50,274 nt of DNA from Pseudomonadota bacterium (GTDB taxonomy: Bacteria; Pseudomonadota; Gammaproteobacteria; Burkholderiales; Rhodocyclaceae), in the NCBI GenBank assembly GCA_018262195.1, contig JAGTRS010000028.1, positions 1 to 50,274 of the forward strand, written 5' to 3'. Below are positions 1-7,594 of this stretch, piece after piece (position 1 is the first letter of the stretch; every line of letters begins with the position of its first letter). A model generated the notes under the pieces. That model worked only from the letters and a program-made list of their open reading frames with translations. It was not told the DNA's origin and did not search any database. The position numbers were made by a program, and so were the translations under genes.

Positions 1-651
1 TACCGTTCGATGAACTACATCTCCCGTCACATGGAAGAGAAGTACGGCATTCCTTACCTGGAATACAACTTCTTCGGCCCGACGAAGATCATCGAATCCT
101 GCCGCAAGATCGCTGCCTTCTTCGACGACACCGTCAAGGCCAAGACCGAAGCCGTCATCGCCCGCTACCAGCCGATGATGGACGAGATCATCGCCAAGTA
201 CAAACCGCGTCTGCAGGGCAAGAAAGTCATGCTCTACGTCGGCGGCCTGCGTCCGCGTCACGTCATCGGCGCCTACGAAGACCTCGGCATGGAAGTCATC
301 GGTACCGGCTACGAATTCGGCCACAACGACGACTACGACCGTACGATCAAGGAAATGGGTGATGCCACCCTGCTCTACGACGACGTCACCGGTTTCGAAC
401 TGGAAGAGTTCGTCAAGCGCCTGAAGCCCGACATGGTCGGCTCCGGCATCAAGGAAAAGTACATCTTCCAGAAGATGGGTATTCCTCTCCGCCAGATGCA
501 CTCCTGGGATTACTCGGGCCCGTATCACGGTTACGACGGTTTCGCGATCTTCGCCCGTGACATGGACATCGCCCTGTCCAACCCGACCTTCAAGAACCTT
601 GTTCCGCCATGGAAGAAGGTTGCTGCTGAAGAAGTCAAGAAGGCTGCCTGA
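1..651 (+). CDS. nifD: Nitrogenase molybdenum-iron protein alpha chain, C-terminal part (partial)
   Basis: This is the last 216 codons of NifD, the alpha subunit of the MoFe protein that reduces N2 at the FeMo-cofactor. The window opens inside the gene with residues [16 protein letters not shown]. In known NifD proteins this follows directly after the cysteine that ligates FeMo-co (Cys275 in Azotobacter), so that codon should lie just outside the window. The second cofactor ligand, the histidine of the DYSGPYHG motif, is present, as is the GGLRPRHV loop near the cofactor. The full protein is about 480-490 residues, so the 5' half is missing because of the window edge and not because the gene is broken. 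nifK follows after 136 bases in the same direction, as in a standard nifHDK operon. Confidence 0.97.
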   Translation, partial: YRSMNYISRHMEEKYGIPYLEYNFFGPTKIIESCRKIAAFFDDTVKAKTEAVIARYQPMMDEIIAKYKPRLQGKKVMLYVGGLRPRHVIGAYEDLGMEVIGTGYEFGHNDDYDRTIKEMGDATLLYDDVTGFELEEFVKRLKPDMVGSGIKEKYIFQKMGIPLRQMHSWDYSGPYHGYDGFAIFARDMDIALSNPTFKNLVPPWKKVAAEEVKKAA

Positions 652-787
652 GTTTCAGGAATTGGGCAAAAGCGCGGCGGTGGTTGATTGCGGACTTCGT
701 GTCCTTCATCCACCCCGCAGCTTGAACCCCTGATCATCAACCTTTCGCCTGGCGCCGCAGATGAGCGGACCGGGCAAGGAGATAGCA

Positions 788-2356
788 ATGCAAACCGCTG
801 ACAACATCAAGCCGTGCTACCCGCTGTTCCGCGACGACGACTACAAGAAGAACCTCGCTGAAAAGCGCGAACTCTTCGAAGAAGGCCACGGCCCGGAAAA
901 AGTCTGGGAAACCTTCGTCTGGACGACGACCAAGGAATATCAGGACCTCAACTTCAAGCGCGAAGCCCTGACGGTTGACCCCGCCAAGGCCTGCCAGCCG
1001 CTCGGCGCCGTCCTCTGCGCCTCCGGCTTCCACAAGACCCTGCCCTACGTGCATGGTTCGCAAGGCTGCGTCGCCTACTTCCGCACCTACTTCAACCGTC
1101 ACTTCAAGGAACCGTGCTCCTGCGTTTCCGACTCGATGACGGAAGATGCCGCCGTGTTCGGCGGGCAGAAGAACATGCATGACGGCCTGGCCAACGCCAA
1201 GGCGATCTACAAGCCGGACATGATCGCTGTTTCGACCACCTGCATGGCGGAAGTTATTGGTGATGACTTGAATGCCTTCATCAACAACTCCAAGAAGGAC
1301 GGCCACATCCCCCAGGATTACCCGGTCCCCTTCGCCCACACCCCGTCTTTCGTCGGTTCGCACACCACCGGCTGGGACAACATGCTCGAAGGCATCATCC
1401 GCTCCTTCACGCTGAACTTCATGGACGGCAAGAAGGTCGGTTCGAACGGCAAGATCAACATCGTGCCGGGCTTCGAGACCTACCTCGGCAACTACCGTGT
1501 CATCAAGCGCATGCTGGGTGAGATGGATGTCGACTTCACCTACCTGTCCGATCCTTCCGAAGTCTTCGACACCCCGGCTGACGGCGAATTCCGCATGTAC
1601 TCCGGCGGCACGACGATGGACGAAGTCAAGGATGCACCGAACGGTATCACCACCGTCCTGCTGCAGCCGACCCAGCTGGAAAAGTCCAAGAAGTTCATCG
1701 AGAACACCTGGAACCACGACATTCCCAAGCTCAACATTCCGATGGGTGTCGAATGGACCGACGAGTTCCTGATGAAGGTCTCCGAACTGACCGGCAAGCC
1801 GATCCCGGCCTCGCTGGAACTGGAACGCGGCCGCTGCATGGACCTGGTCTCCGACAGCCACGCCTGGCTGCACGGCAAGAAGTTCGCCATCTACGGTGAC
1901 CCAGACTTCGTGATGGGCGTCGTCAAGATCCTTCTGGAAGTTGGTGCCGAGCCGACCCACATCCTCGCCCACAACGGCAACAAGCGTTGGGCCAAGGCCA
2001 TGGAAAAGCTCCTCGCCTCCAGCCCGTTCGGTACGCTGGGCAAGGTCTACGCCGGCAACGACCTGTGGCACATGCGCAGCCTGTGCTTCACGGACAAGCC
2101 GGACTTCCTGATCGGCAACTCCTACGGCAAGTACATCCAGCGCGACACCCGCCACCTGGGTGAAGAGTTCGAAGTACCGCTGATCCGCCTCGGCTTCCCG
2201 ATCTTCGACCGCCACCACATGCACCGCGCCACGACCATGGGCTACGAAGGGATGATGTCTGTAGTGACCCAGCTGACCAACGCTGTCCTTGAGCAACTCG
2301 ACAAGGAAACGATCGGCATGGGCACCACCGACTACAACTTCGATCTGGTTCGCTAA
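788..2356 (+). CDS. nifK: Nitrogenase molybdenum-iron protein beta chain
   Basis: NifK is the beta subunit of the alpha2beta2 MoFe protein and shares the P-cluster with NifD. The product is 522 residues, the usual length. The three P-cluster cysteines are visible at about residues 69 (KACQPLG), 94 (GSQGCVAY) and 152 (STTCMAEV). The frame is open from 761, but the ATG at 788 is preferred: AAGGAG at 776-781 sits six bases upstream, and this start gives the normal NifK N-terminus. The 136-base gap after nifD can form an imperfect hairpin around 690-718. A long antisense open frame over this gene is a by-product of GC-rich codon use. Confidence 0.98.
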   Translation: MQTADNIKPCYPLFRDDDYKKNLAEKRELFEEGHGPEKVWETFVWTTTKEYQDLNFKREALTVDPAKACQPLGAVLCASGFHKTLPYVHGSQGCVAYFRTYFNRHFKEPCSCVSDSMTEDAAVFGGQKNMHDGLANAKAIYKPDMIAVSTTCMAEVIGDDLNAFINNSKKDGHIPQDYPVPFAHTPSFVGSHTTGWDNMLEGIIRSFTLNFMDGKKVGSNGKINIVPGFETYLGNYRVIKRMLGEMDVDFTYLSDPSEVFDTPADGEFRMYSGGTTMDEVKDAPNGITTVLLQPTQLEKSKKFIENTWNHDIPKLNIPMGVEWTDEFLMKVSELTGKPIPASLELERGRCMDLVSDSHAWLHGKKFAIYGDPDFVMGVVKILLEVGAEPTHILAHNGNKRWAKAMEKLLASSPFGTLGKVYAGNDLWHMRSLCFTDKPDFLIGNSYGKYIQRDTRHLGEEFEVPLIRLGFPIFDRHHMHRATTMGYEGMMSVVTQLTNAVLEQLDKETIGMGTTDYNFDLVR

Positions 2357-2368
2357 CCGGTCTTCGCA

Positions 2369-2400
2369 ATGCCCCGCTACCGGCAACGGTAGTGGGGCAT
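2369..2400 (+). promoter_or_regulatory. Strong GCAA-tetraloop stem-loop between nifK and nifT
   Basis: A 14-base-pair stem (ATGCCCCGCTACCG against CGGTAGTGGGGCAT, one G-U pair) closed by a GCAA tetraloop lies 12 bases after the nifK stop. No U-run follows, so it does not look like a complete intrinsic terminator. An mRNA-stabilising, processing or partial read-through element that keeps nifDK transcripts more abundant than downstream genes is the likeliest role. That role is inference; the structure itself is read directly. Confidence 0.75.
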
Positions 2401-2439
2401 ACGCGCGAACCTTGGCGACAACATCATTAGGGAGCTGAA

Positions 2440-2667
2440 ATGGCCAACATCATGATCCAGCAAGGCAGCAGCGGTGGGCTGGTGTTCTACCTTCCGAAGC
2501 GCGACCTGGAAGCGTCCATCGAATCCATCGAATTCGACACCGCAGAAAAATGGGGTGGCGAACTCAAACTGGACAACGGTGGGACGTACTACATCGATCC
2601 GATCGCCAAACCGGCTCGCCTGCCCATATCGCTGAGAGCAAAGCGCCTCGGCGCTGCCGAAGACTAA
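2440..2667 (+). CDS. nifT: NifT/FixU family protein
   Basis: This small protein (75 residues) matches NifT/FixU, which follows nifK in many diazotrophs. Features seen are the N-terminal MANIMIQQ strand, the central FYLPKRDLE segment and GGTYYIDPIAKPARLPI near the end. Its biochemical role is unknown, and mutants in other species have little or no phenotype. GGGAG lies just upstream of the ATG. It sits 83 bases after nifK, downstream of the nifK-nifT stem-loop and upstream of a ferredoxin gene, in the classical nifDKT order. Confidence 0.93.
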   Translation: MANIMIQQGSSGGLVFYLPKRDLEASIESIEFDTAEKWGGELKLDNGGTYYIDPIAKPARLPISLRAKRLGAAED

Positions 2668-2731
2668 GCCCGTTGAAACCTGCCCGCCCAGCCAGCCACT
2701 GCCAGCAAAAGCGGATTTAAAGGAGAGCATC

Positions 2732-2923
2732 ATGGCAATGAAAATCGACCCTGACATGTGCACCGCCTGTGGCGACTGCAAGCCTGTCTGCCCGACCAAA
2801 TCGATCAGTTCCGGCAAGATCTTCTACAAGATCGATGCTGCCACCTGCACGGAATGCGACGGCCACAACGATTCTCCGTTGTGTGTCGACGTTTGCCCGT
2901 CCGGCTGCATCAGCCCGGCCTGA
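2732..2923 (+). CDS. nif-associated 2[4Fe-4S] ferredoxin
   Basis: A 63-residue bacterial-type ferredoxin. The first cluster motif is C10-x2-C13-x2-C16-x3-C20-P. The second is C39-x2-C42-x8-C51-x3-C55-P, whose eight-residue insertion is typical of FdxN/NifJ-type and Chromatium-type ferredoxins; an extra Cys59 follows. It is a small cytosolic electron carrier. Its position between nifT and the nafY-like gene makes electron donation to nitrogenase or to cofactor assembly likely, but the partner is not shown by sequence. AAAGGAG lies about eight bases before the ATG. Confidence 0.92.
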   Translation: MAMKIDPDMCTACGDCKPVCPTKSISSGKIFYKIDAATCTECDGHNDSPLCVDVCPSGCISPA

Positions 2924-3022
2924 TTTTGTTGCCAGCCAGCCGTGGCTTTGTCGACTTCGCCTCGCCGTGCAATAGCACTGTCGTCGGCTCGTCTTCGCGC
3001 CTCGGCCAACCGGCAACAAAAT
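2923..3022 (+). repeat. 11-bp inverted repeat flanking the ferredoxin-nafY spacer
   Basis: ATTTTGTTGCC at 2923-2933 is matched by its exact complement GGCAACAAAAT at 3012-3022, enclosing 78 bases with smaller internal hairpins. The left arm begins on the last base of the ferredoxin stop codon. It could form a long stem in the nif mRNA (processing or stability) or be the trace of a small inserted element. No promoter motif was seen here. Confidence 0.6.
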
Positions 3023-3104
3023 TAATTGATTGAGTCTTGAGCCGAACGCCGGCGCAGCCAAACCTGCATCGGCGTTCCACTGAAGACTTTCCCTGGAGCC
3101 CATC

Positions 3105-3836
3105 ATGTCCGACACCCCCATCGCCTCCCGCGAAGCAGCGCTGCGCATCGCCCTTGCCGCTCGCGCCCTGAATGGTCTCGATGTCAGAGCCCTGGTTGGC
3201 GCACTCGTTGAAAAGCTCGAATCGCCGCTCACCGAGGCCAAGCTTGGCACGCTGACGGTTGAAGACCTGCGCGTCATCCTGGCCGGTGATTTCGCCGAAC
3301 AGGGCTGCCATGTCGGCGTCGAAGCCGAAGCCCTCAAGGATGCCGTCCGCCTGCTTTGGGGCCAGGGTGTCGAGAATAGCGATTTCCCTGCGGTCGACGC
3401 CTATACCGATGGCGACATGCCCGGCTCGTTGCGGGTTGCCGTCGCTGCCAATCGTGGTGAGTCCCTCGACGGCCACTTTGGCTCCTGCGAGCGCTTCCTG
3501 GTCTATCAGGTCAGCACCAGTGCCATCAAGCTGGTCGCCGTCCGCACCACGGTCGAGGCCGATACCGCCGAAGACAAGAATGCTGCCCGCTCGGCACTGA
3601 TCAACGATTGCCAGATCGTCTACGTCCAGTCCATCGGTGGCCCGGCGGCCGCCAAGGTCGTTCGCGCCGGCGTCCATCCGGTCAAGAAGCCCGAAGGCGG
3701 CAAGGCCCGCCAGGTGCTGGTCGAATTGCAGGGCCGTCTGGCCAGCCCTCCTCCCTGGCTGGCCCAGATCATGGGTGTGCCATCCGCCTCCCTGGCCCGC
3801 TTTGAAGAGGAACTTCAATCCGAGGAATCGGCATGA
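3105..3836 (+). CDS. nafY: NafY/NifY-type dinitrogenase cofactor-carrier protein
   Basis: The C-terminal half (about residues 108-220) is a NifX/NifB-C-type domain: it begins LRVAVAANRGESLDGHFGSC and continues with a FLVYQV strand. The DGHFGSC histidine corresponds to the FeMo-co-contacting region of NafY. The N-terminal ~100 residues are helical, as in the NafY/NifY apo-MoFe-binding domain. The total length of 243 residues matches NafY of Azotobacter. The family binds FeMo-co and stabilises apo-dinitrogenase before cofactor insertion. Its place after nifDKT and a ferredoxin supports this. GGAG precedes the ATG at 3105. The stop overlaps the next start (ATGA), indicating translational coupling. 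Whether nafY or nifY is the better symbol cannot be settled from sequence alone. Confidence 0.85.
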   Translation: MSDTPIASREAALRIALAARALNGLDVRALVGALVEKLESPLTEAKLGTLTVEDLRVILAGDFAEQGCHVGVEAEALKDAVRLLWGQGVENSDFPAVDAYTDGDMPGSLRVAVAANRGESLDGHFGSCERFLVYQVSTSAIKLVAVRTTVEADTAEDKNAARSALINDCQIVYVQSIGGPAAAKVVRAGVHPVKKPEGGKARQVLVELQGRLASPPPWLAQIMGVPSASLARFEEELQSEESA

Positions 3837-4096
3837 TCACTCCCACCATCCTCGCCCGGGTCGGTGAAGCTACCTTGCTTGACGGCCGAGCCGCCTCGCT
3901 GCGCCAGCGATTTCCCGACCTGCACTTCACTGAATGCAGCGAAGACGATGTCTCTCCCCTTTACCACCCTGCTTTCAGCGTCGAGGGCTACGATCTCTTC
4001 CTGATTTCCGGCGCCTCCGGCCATTGCCTGGCACTGACCAACGACGCAGAAAAAGCGACCGGCATTCTGATTGCCGCCAAGGTCGATGACGAGTGA
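3833..4096 (+). CDS. Small nif-operon protein of unknown function
   Basis: An 87-residue acidic protein translationally coupled to nafY (ATGA overlap at 3833-3836) and overlapping the LRV gene downstream by about 11 bases. No metal-binding cysteine cluster, signal peptide or membrane segment is visible; a single cysteine lies in the TECSEDD stretch and another in ASGHCLAL. The sequence resembles small uncharacterised proteins that accompany nafY and LRV genes in nif clusters of related diazotrophs, but I cannot name the family with certainty. The tight overlaps on both sides argue for a role tied to MoFe-protein maturation, which is inference from context only. Confidence 0.75.
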   Translation: MITPTILARVGEATLLDGRAASLRQRFPDLHFTECSEDDVSPLYHPAFSVEGYDLFLISGASGHCLALTNDAEKATGILIAAKVDDE

Positions 4097-4844
4097 AAAA
4101 ACCCTTGCCGATGCCGGCATTGGCCGACTGGGATTGTGTTCCGGCTGCAGTTACTTTCCGGACTACCTGAACAGCCGCCGCTGCACGCCAGGCGACGCCT
4201 GCATCCGCGCCCACAGCGGCCGGCAGATCGACCGCTTTCTGCGGGCGAATCCCGAGTTGGCGCAAAACTATCTCGGCGACATCTTCTGGGAGCGGCGGGC
4301 CATTGCCACCCGCTATGCGGCAATCGACACCATCTTCCCGCTCAAATCGGATCCCGACGAAGTCGTGCGCCGGGTGGTGGCCATGCGCCTGCCGGTCGAT
4401 CAACTGATCTCGATGATCCACGACCAGGATCGCGAAGTCCGCCTCTCCGTCGCTGCGCGCCTGCCCGAAGCCCAGTTGATCCAGCTGATCAACGACCCGG
4501 ACTACCTGATTCGCGCCACTGTCGCCCGTCGCCTACCCCACGGCCAGCTCACCAAACTGAGCAAGGATCCCGAGCGCGAGGTCCGCAAGGTCGTCGCCTC
4601 CCGCCTGCCGGCTTTTGCCCTGCACATGCTGGCCAACGATCCGGAGCCGGAAGTTCGCGCCATCGTCGCCGAGCGCGCCCTGCCCGGCCTCGCCGTCGCC
4701 CTGCTCCAGGACGAAGAGTGGTGGGTCCGCCTGGCGGCCGTCGGCAATGCACCGCTTGAATTCCTGCCGCCGCTGACCAACGACCCTGAAGTCGAAGTCC
4801 GCGACGCAGCTGTGGCCCGCCTGGCCGAAAAAAACACCGCCTGA
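4086..4844 (+). CDS. LRV-type [4Fe-4S] leucine-rich-repeat-variant protein
   Basis: The N-terminus carries four cysteines spaced C18-x2-C21-x11-C33-x5-C39, followed by tandem ~24-residue helical repeats of the type LINDPDYLIRATVARRLP (about residues 85-245, at least six repeats). This matches the leucine-rich-repeat-variant (LRV) Fe-S protein first described from the Azotobacter nif region, a solenoid with a [4Fe-4S] cluster in its N-terminal domain. Its function is unknown; a scaffold or redox-sensing role around nitrogenase is often supposed. The frame is open from a TTG at 4071, but the ATG at 4086 is preferred. It overlaps the preceding gene's stop, indicating coupling. Length 252 residues. 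Confidence 0.85.
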   Translation: MTSEKTLADAGIGRLGLCSGCSYFPDYLNSRRCTPGDACIRAHSGRQIDRFLRANPELAQNYLGDIFWERRAIATRYAAIDTIFPLKSDPDEVVRRVVAMRLPVDQLISMIHDQDREVRLSVAARLPEAQLIQLINDPDYLIRATVARRLPHGQLTKLSKDPEREVRKVVASRLPAFALHMLANDPEPEVRAIVAERALPGLAVALLQDEEWWVRLAAVGNAPLEFLPPLTNDPEVEVRDAAVARLAEKNTA

Positions 4845-4860
4845 GAACGAGGAAAGCACG

Positions 4861-5829
4861 ATGAAAGAAACACTGGCCTGGACGGAATACTGCAAATCGC
4901 TCGCCCCCGCCATCGTCGAAACCTGTGCCAAGGTTCCGGTCAGCAGCGGCCCCGGCGCCCTCGTCAAGGCGCTTGGCGCCGCCCTGCCCGACTGGAAATT
5001 CCGTCATGCCATGAGCCGGGGTGGCTGGTATCGCCTCGGCGGCGTTCTCGACAGCAACGGCCAGCGCGTTTCCGACAACCTCGAAAGCTGGGTCGAAAAC
5101 GCCCTCGATGAGCGCGATGGCGATTTTGCGCAGCTGACCGACGACTTCATCGACCAGAAGCTGTTCGCCACCCGCCTGGTCGGCCAGACGCATTACCTCG
5201 TCGCCTCGGCTGACGACAGCACCGATGGCTTCCTGCAGCTGGAGATCGAAGACCTGCAGGAAATGCGCGTCCACCAGCTCTTTGCCAATGACCCGACCAC
5301 CCTCGAAGAACTGGTCGACCCGCGCGGCGGAGCTGAGCAGCCCGTGCCTGTCGGTCTGCCCTTCTACAAATTCTGCCGAATCCAGCACATCGGCGCCTTC
5401 CTCAAGCGCATGCTGGCCCAAAAGCCGGAGCCTGCCGCCATTCACCGCATGATCGATGACTGGTCGAAGAGCAGCGCCAGCAACACCAGCGCCTATTACA
5501 ACCACTGGGTCATCGCCACCCGCGAACACCTCGATCGCTACCACCAGCCGGTCTTCCGCGCCCAGCCGATTGCCACAGTGGCCGGCGAGGCCCCGGAATT
5601 CGATGCCAGCACCGGCACCAGCGGACTGAAACTGAACGAAGCACTCAGCCATTTCGACCGCGAAACCGGCTACCCTATGGCCTGGTATTTCCACATGCTG
5701 ACCACCAAGGCCGTCCCGCACTGGGTCGCCCAGACCGTTGTCGAAGACTCCCTGGCCGGCTTCGCCTACCTGCCCCAGCGCGACGTCGATGTCGTCCGCG
5801 GCTGGCTGCATCGGCCCTACGCGGTTTAA
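4861..5829 (+). CDS. Conserved hypothetical protein, last gene of the nifDK operon
   Basis: A soluble 322-residue protein with no signal peptide, membrane segment or recognisable catalytic motif. It is rich in Trp, Tyr and His in its second half (for example YYNHWVIATREHLDRYHQP and YPMAWYFHMLTTK). It has only three cysteines (in EYCKSL, ETCAKV and FCRIQH), so an Fe-S cluster of standard spacing is unlikely. It starts 16 bases after the LRV gene, behind GAGGAAA, in the same operon. I do not recognise its family. The operon position suggests an accessory role in nitrogen fixation. After its stop comes the palindromic repeat cluster, which may mark the operon end. Confidence 0.8.
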   Translation: MKETLAWTEYCKSLAPAIVETCAKVPVSSGPGALVKALGAALPDWKFRHAMSRGGWYRLGGVLDSNGQRVSDNLESWVENALDERDGDFAQLTDDFIDQKLFATRLVGQTHYLVASADDSTDGFLQLEIEDLQEMRVHQLFANDPTTLEELVDPRGGAEQPVPVGLPFYKFCRIQHIGAFLKRMLAQKPEPAAIHRMIDDWSKSSASNTSAYYNHWVIATREHLDRYHQPVFRAQPIATVAGEAPEFDASTGTSGLKLNEALSHFDRETGYPMAWYFHMLTTKAVPHWVAQTVVEDSLAGFAYLPQRDVDVVRGWLHRPYAV

Positions 5830-5967
5830 GAAGCGGATCGCGATTCAACACTTGTCACCCAAACCCCTCCCCAATCCTCCCCTTGTCAGGGGCGGGAGCT
5901 AATCGCGCGCGATCATGCTGTGCTCCTCCCCTGATAAGGGAGAGAAGCTACGTTGGCGATGAAAACC

Positions 5968-6050
5968 CAGCCGTGGGTCCGGGAGTGGTTGGGTTTAACG
6001 AACTCTCAATCCACGCACAATCAGGGTTTGCTCCTCCCCTGACAAGGGGG
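5968..6050 (+). repeat. Direct repeat unit 1 (~83 bp)
   Basis: The first of two long direct copies within the repeat cluster. It starts at CCAGCCGTGGG, runs through the shared segment AACGAACTCTCAATCCACG, and ends in the palindromic core CTCCCCTGACAAGGG. It pairs with 6111-6194, differing by scattered substitutions. Confidence 0.7.
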
Positions 6051-6110
6051 CGAAGCTGGGGTTTCGTGAAGCAATGCTTCACGCCAGCGCAGCCGGCTGG
6101 CTATGCAAAG

Positions 6111-6194
6111 CCAGCCGTGGGGGCCGGAAGGGGTTGGGTTCAACGAACTCTCAATCCACGCGCGATCAAGGTTTGCTCCTCCCCTGATAAGGGG
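6111..6194 (+). repeat. Direct repeat unit 2 (~84 bp)
   Basis: The second long direct copy: CCAGCCGTGGG, then AACGAACTCTCAATCCACG, then CTCCCCTGATAAGGGG. The two copies are separated by about 60 bases that contain two perfect hairpins. Confidence 0.7.
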
Positions 6195-6208
6195 AGGCCG
6201 GGAGGGGT

Positions 6209-7594
6209 TTAGATCTTTACCCCCCGGTCACCTCCCCCCTCCCCCAACGCCCGAGCCAGCAAAACCGCCACATGCACCGCATCGCGCCCAGTCCCATCCT
6301 TGATCTGATGCCGGCACGAGAAACCATCGGCCACAATCGGCGCATCATCCGGCGCCGAACGCACGGCAGGCAACAAGGCGAGCTCCCCCATTTTCATCGA
6401 CGCCTCGTAATGCTCCGCTTCCAGCCCGAAGCTGCCGGACATGCCGCAACAACTGGCATCGACAATGTCGAACTCGAATTCCGGTATCCAGCCAAGCACC
6501 TTCCTGACCGACTTCATCGCGCCGAAAGCCTTCTGGTGACAATGGCCATGCACCACCGCCTTGCCGCCGGGAATCGGTTTCAAATCCAGCTTCAGCCCCT
6601 TGTTGGCCTCGCGCATCAGGAATTCCTCGAACAGGAAAGCCTGCTTGCCTACCTGGGCCACTTCCGGGCCGAGCGACAAACTATAGAACTCGTCGCGCAA
6701 CGCCAGCAGGCAGGACGGCTCCAGCCCGACTATCGGTGTCCCCTCGGCCAGCACGGGAGCCAGCGCTGCCATCACCCGTTTGCCCTCCAGCTTGGCAGCC
6801 TCGACCATGCCTTGCGACAAATAGGTACGGCCACAGCACAAGGGGCGTTGCGGCTCGGCATCGTCAGCGCTCGGCCGCAGCACTTCCACCGAATAGCCAC
6901 CCGCCGTGAGTACGGTAATGGCAGCCTCGGCCACTTCCGGCGTGTAGTAGTGCGTGAAGGTATCGACAAAAAGGATGACCTTGCCGCGTTGGCCAGCTTC
7001 CACAGCAGAACTGCGTTCAGCACCGGGCACCTGAGATGCCCGGCCAACGATTTCCGGAATCGGCCGCTGCGCCGAAATCCCCAGCCGGCGTTCCGCCAGC
7101 CCGGCCAGCCAGGGAACGGCATTGCGCAGACGAATCAAGCCATTCAGCGGGCCACGGTAACGGTTCAGCCATTCCGGCAGGCCACCAAACAGACGGGCGC
7201 GCAACGGCACACCGAGCTCTTCATTCCGGTGGGCCAGGTATTCGGTCTTGATCAGCGTCATATCGACCGAACTAGGGCATTCCTTCTTGCAGCCCTTGCA
7301 CGACACGCAGAGATCCATCGCCGCCGCGAGATCGGGATGAATAAAAGGCTGCTCACCCAGCTCCCCATTCAACGCCGCCTTGAAAGCCTTGACCCGCGCC
7401 CCGGTCGAGTGCGCCGGGTCATGCGTGATGCGGTAGCTGGGGCACATGACGCCCTTGCCGTCCCGCTGGCACTGATGGTTGTTCATGCAGACGGCAACTG
7501 CCTTGGCATAGTTGCCGCCGGTAGCCGGAATGCCGGCATAGGCGTCACCAACGCCATAAGTGTCGTAGGCCGACCAGTCGAGATAGGTTTTCAT
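6209..7594 (-). CDS. (Fe-S)-binding oxidoreductase subunit, YdiJ C-terminal/GlcF-like
   Basis: 461 residues. The N-terminal region carries a ferredoxin-like domain: CMNNHQC and a further cysteine at MCPSYR (about 36-53), then CVSCKGCKKECP (about residues 95-106). It is followed by two cysteine-rich CCG-type domains, with motifs CCGRTYLSQG (about 253) and HCHQKAFG...CCGMSGSFG (about 355-390). This arrangement equals the C-terminal third of YdiJ/FAD-linked D-2-hydroxyacid dehydrogenases and resembles GlcF, which pass electrons from a flavin subunit. No FAD-linked oxidase gene is next to it here, so the partner must be elsewhere or the gene is separated from it. The last codons run into the repeat cluster. 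No strong Shine-Dalgarno sequence is visible before the ATG at 7594. Confidence 0.82.
   Translation of the reverse strand: MKTYLDWSAYDTYGVGDAYAGIPATGGNYAKAVAVCMNNHQCQRDGKGVMCPSYRITHDPAHSTGARVKAFKAALNGELGEQPFIHPDLAAAMDLCVSCKGCKKECPSSVDMTLIKTEYLAHRNEELGVPLRARLFGGLPEWLNRYRGPLNGLIRLRNAVPWLAGLAERRLGISAQRPIPEIVGRASQVPGAERSSAVEAGQRGKVILFVDTFTHYYTPEVAEAAITVLTAGGYSVEVLRPSADDAEPQRPLCCGRTYLSQGMVEAAKLEGKRVMAALAPVLAEGTPIVGLEPSCLLALRDEFYSLSLGPEVAQVGKQAFLFEEFLMREANKGLKLDLKPIPGGKAVVHGHCHQKAFGAMKSVRKVLGWIPEFEFDIVDASCCGMSGSFGLEAEHYEASMKMGELALLPAVRSAPDDAPIVADGFSCRHQIKDGTGRDAVHVAVLLARALGEGGGDRGVKI

Larger units (their letters stand above)
5830..6211. repeat. GC-rich palindromic repeat cluster after the nifDK operon
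   Basis: No gene is credible in these ~380 bases. At least four copies of a palindromic core resembling CTCCCCTGATAAGGGGAG are present (near 5876, 5923, 6031 and 6176). The outer copies are in opposite orientation: AAACCCCTCCCC at 5861 against GGGAGGGGTTTA ending at 6211, so the cluster is bounded by inverted ends. Two perfect hairpins lie inside: GTGAAGC/GCTTCAC (6066-6082) and CGGCTGGCT/AGCCAGCCG (6094-6117). The right end contains the stop codon of the minus-strand gene at 6209. It looks like a cluster of REP/MITE-like elements that may also act as a terminator. Confidence 0.75.

Noticed and set aside
652..787. Separate promoter between nifD and nifK
   Set aside because: No sigma-54 or sigma-70 motif was found; only an imperfect hairpin is present, in line with co-transcription.
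737..2386. 549-codon open frame on the minus strand over nifK
   Set aside because: It is the exact antisense of nifK. Its product is rich in Val, Gly, Asp and Arg with no family features, as expected from GC-rich codon use on the other strand.
4549..5811. 420-codon minus-strand frame over the 322-residue gene
   Set aside because: Antisense shadow; low-complexity Arg/Gly/Ala composition at its end and no ribosome site.
5968..6194. Possible CRISPR array
   Set aside because: Only two long units with diverged copies and a spacer containing hairpins; no short regular repeats, uniform spacers or cas genes.
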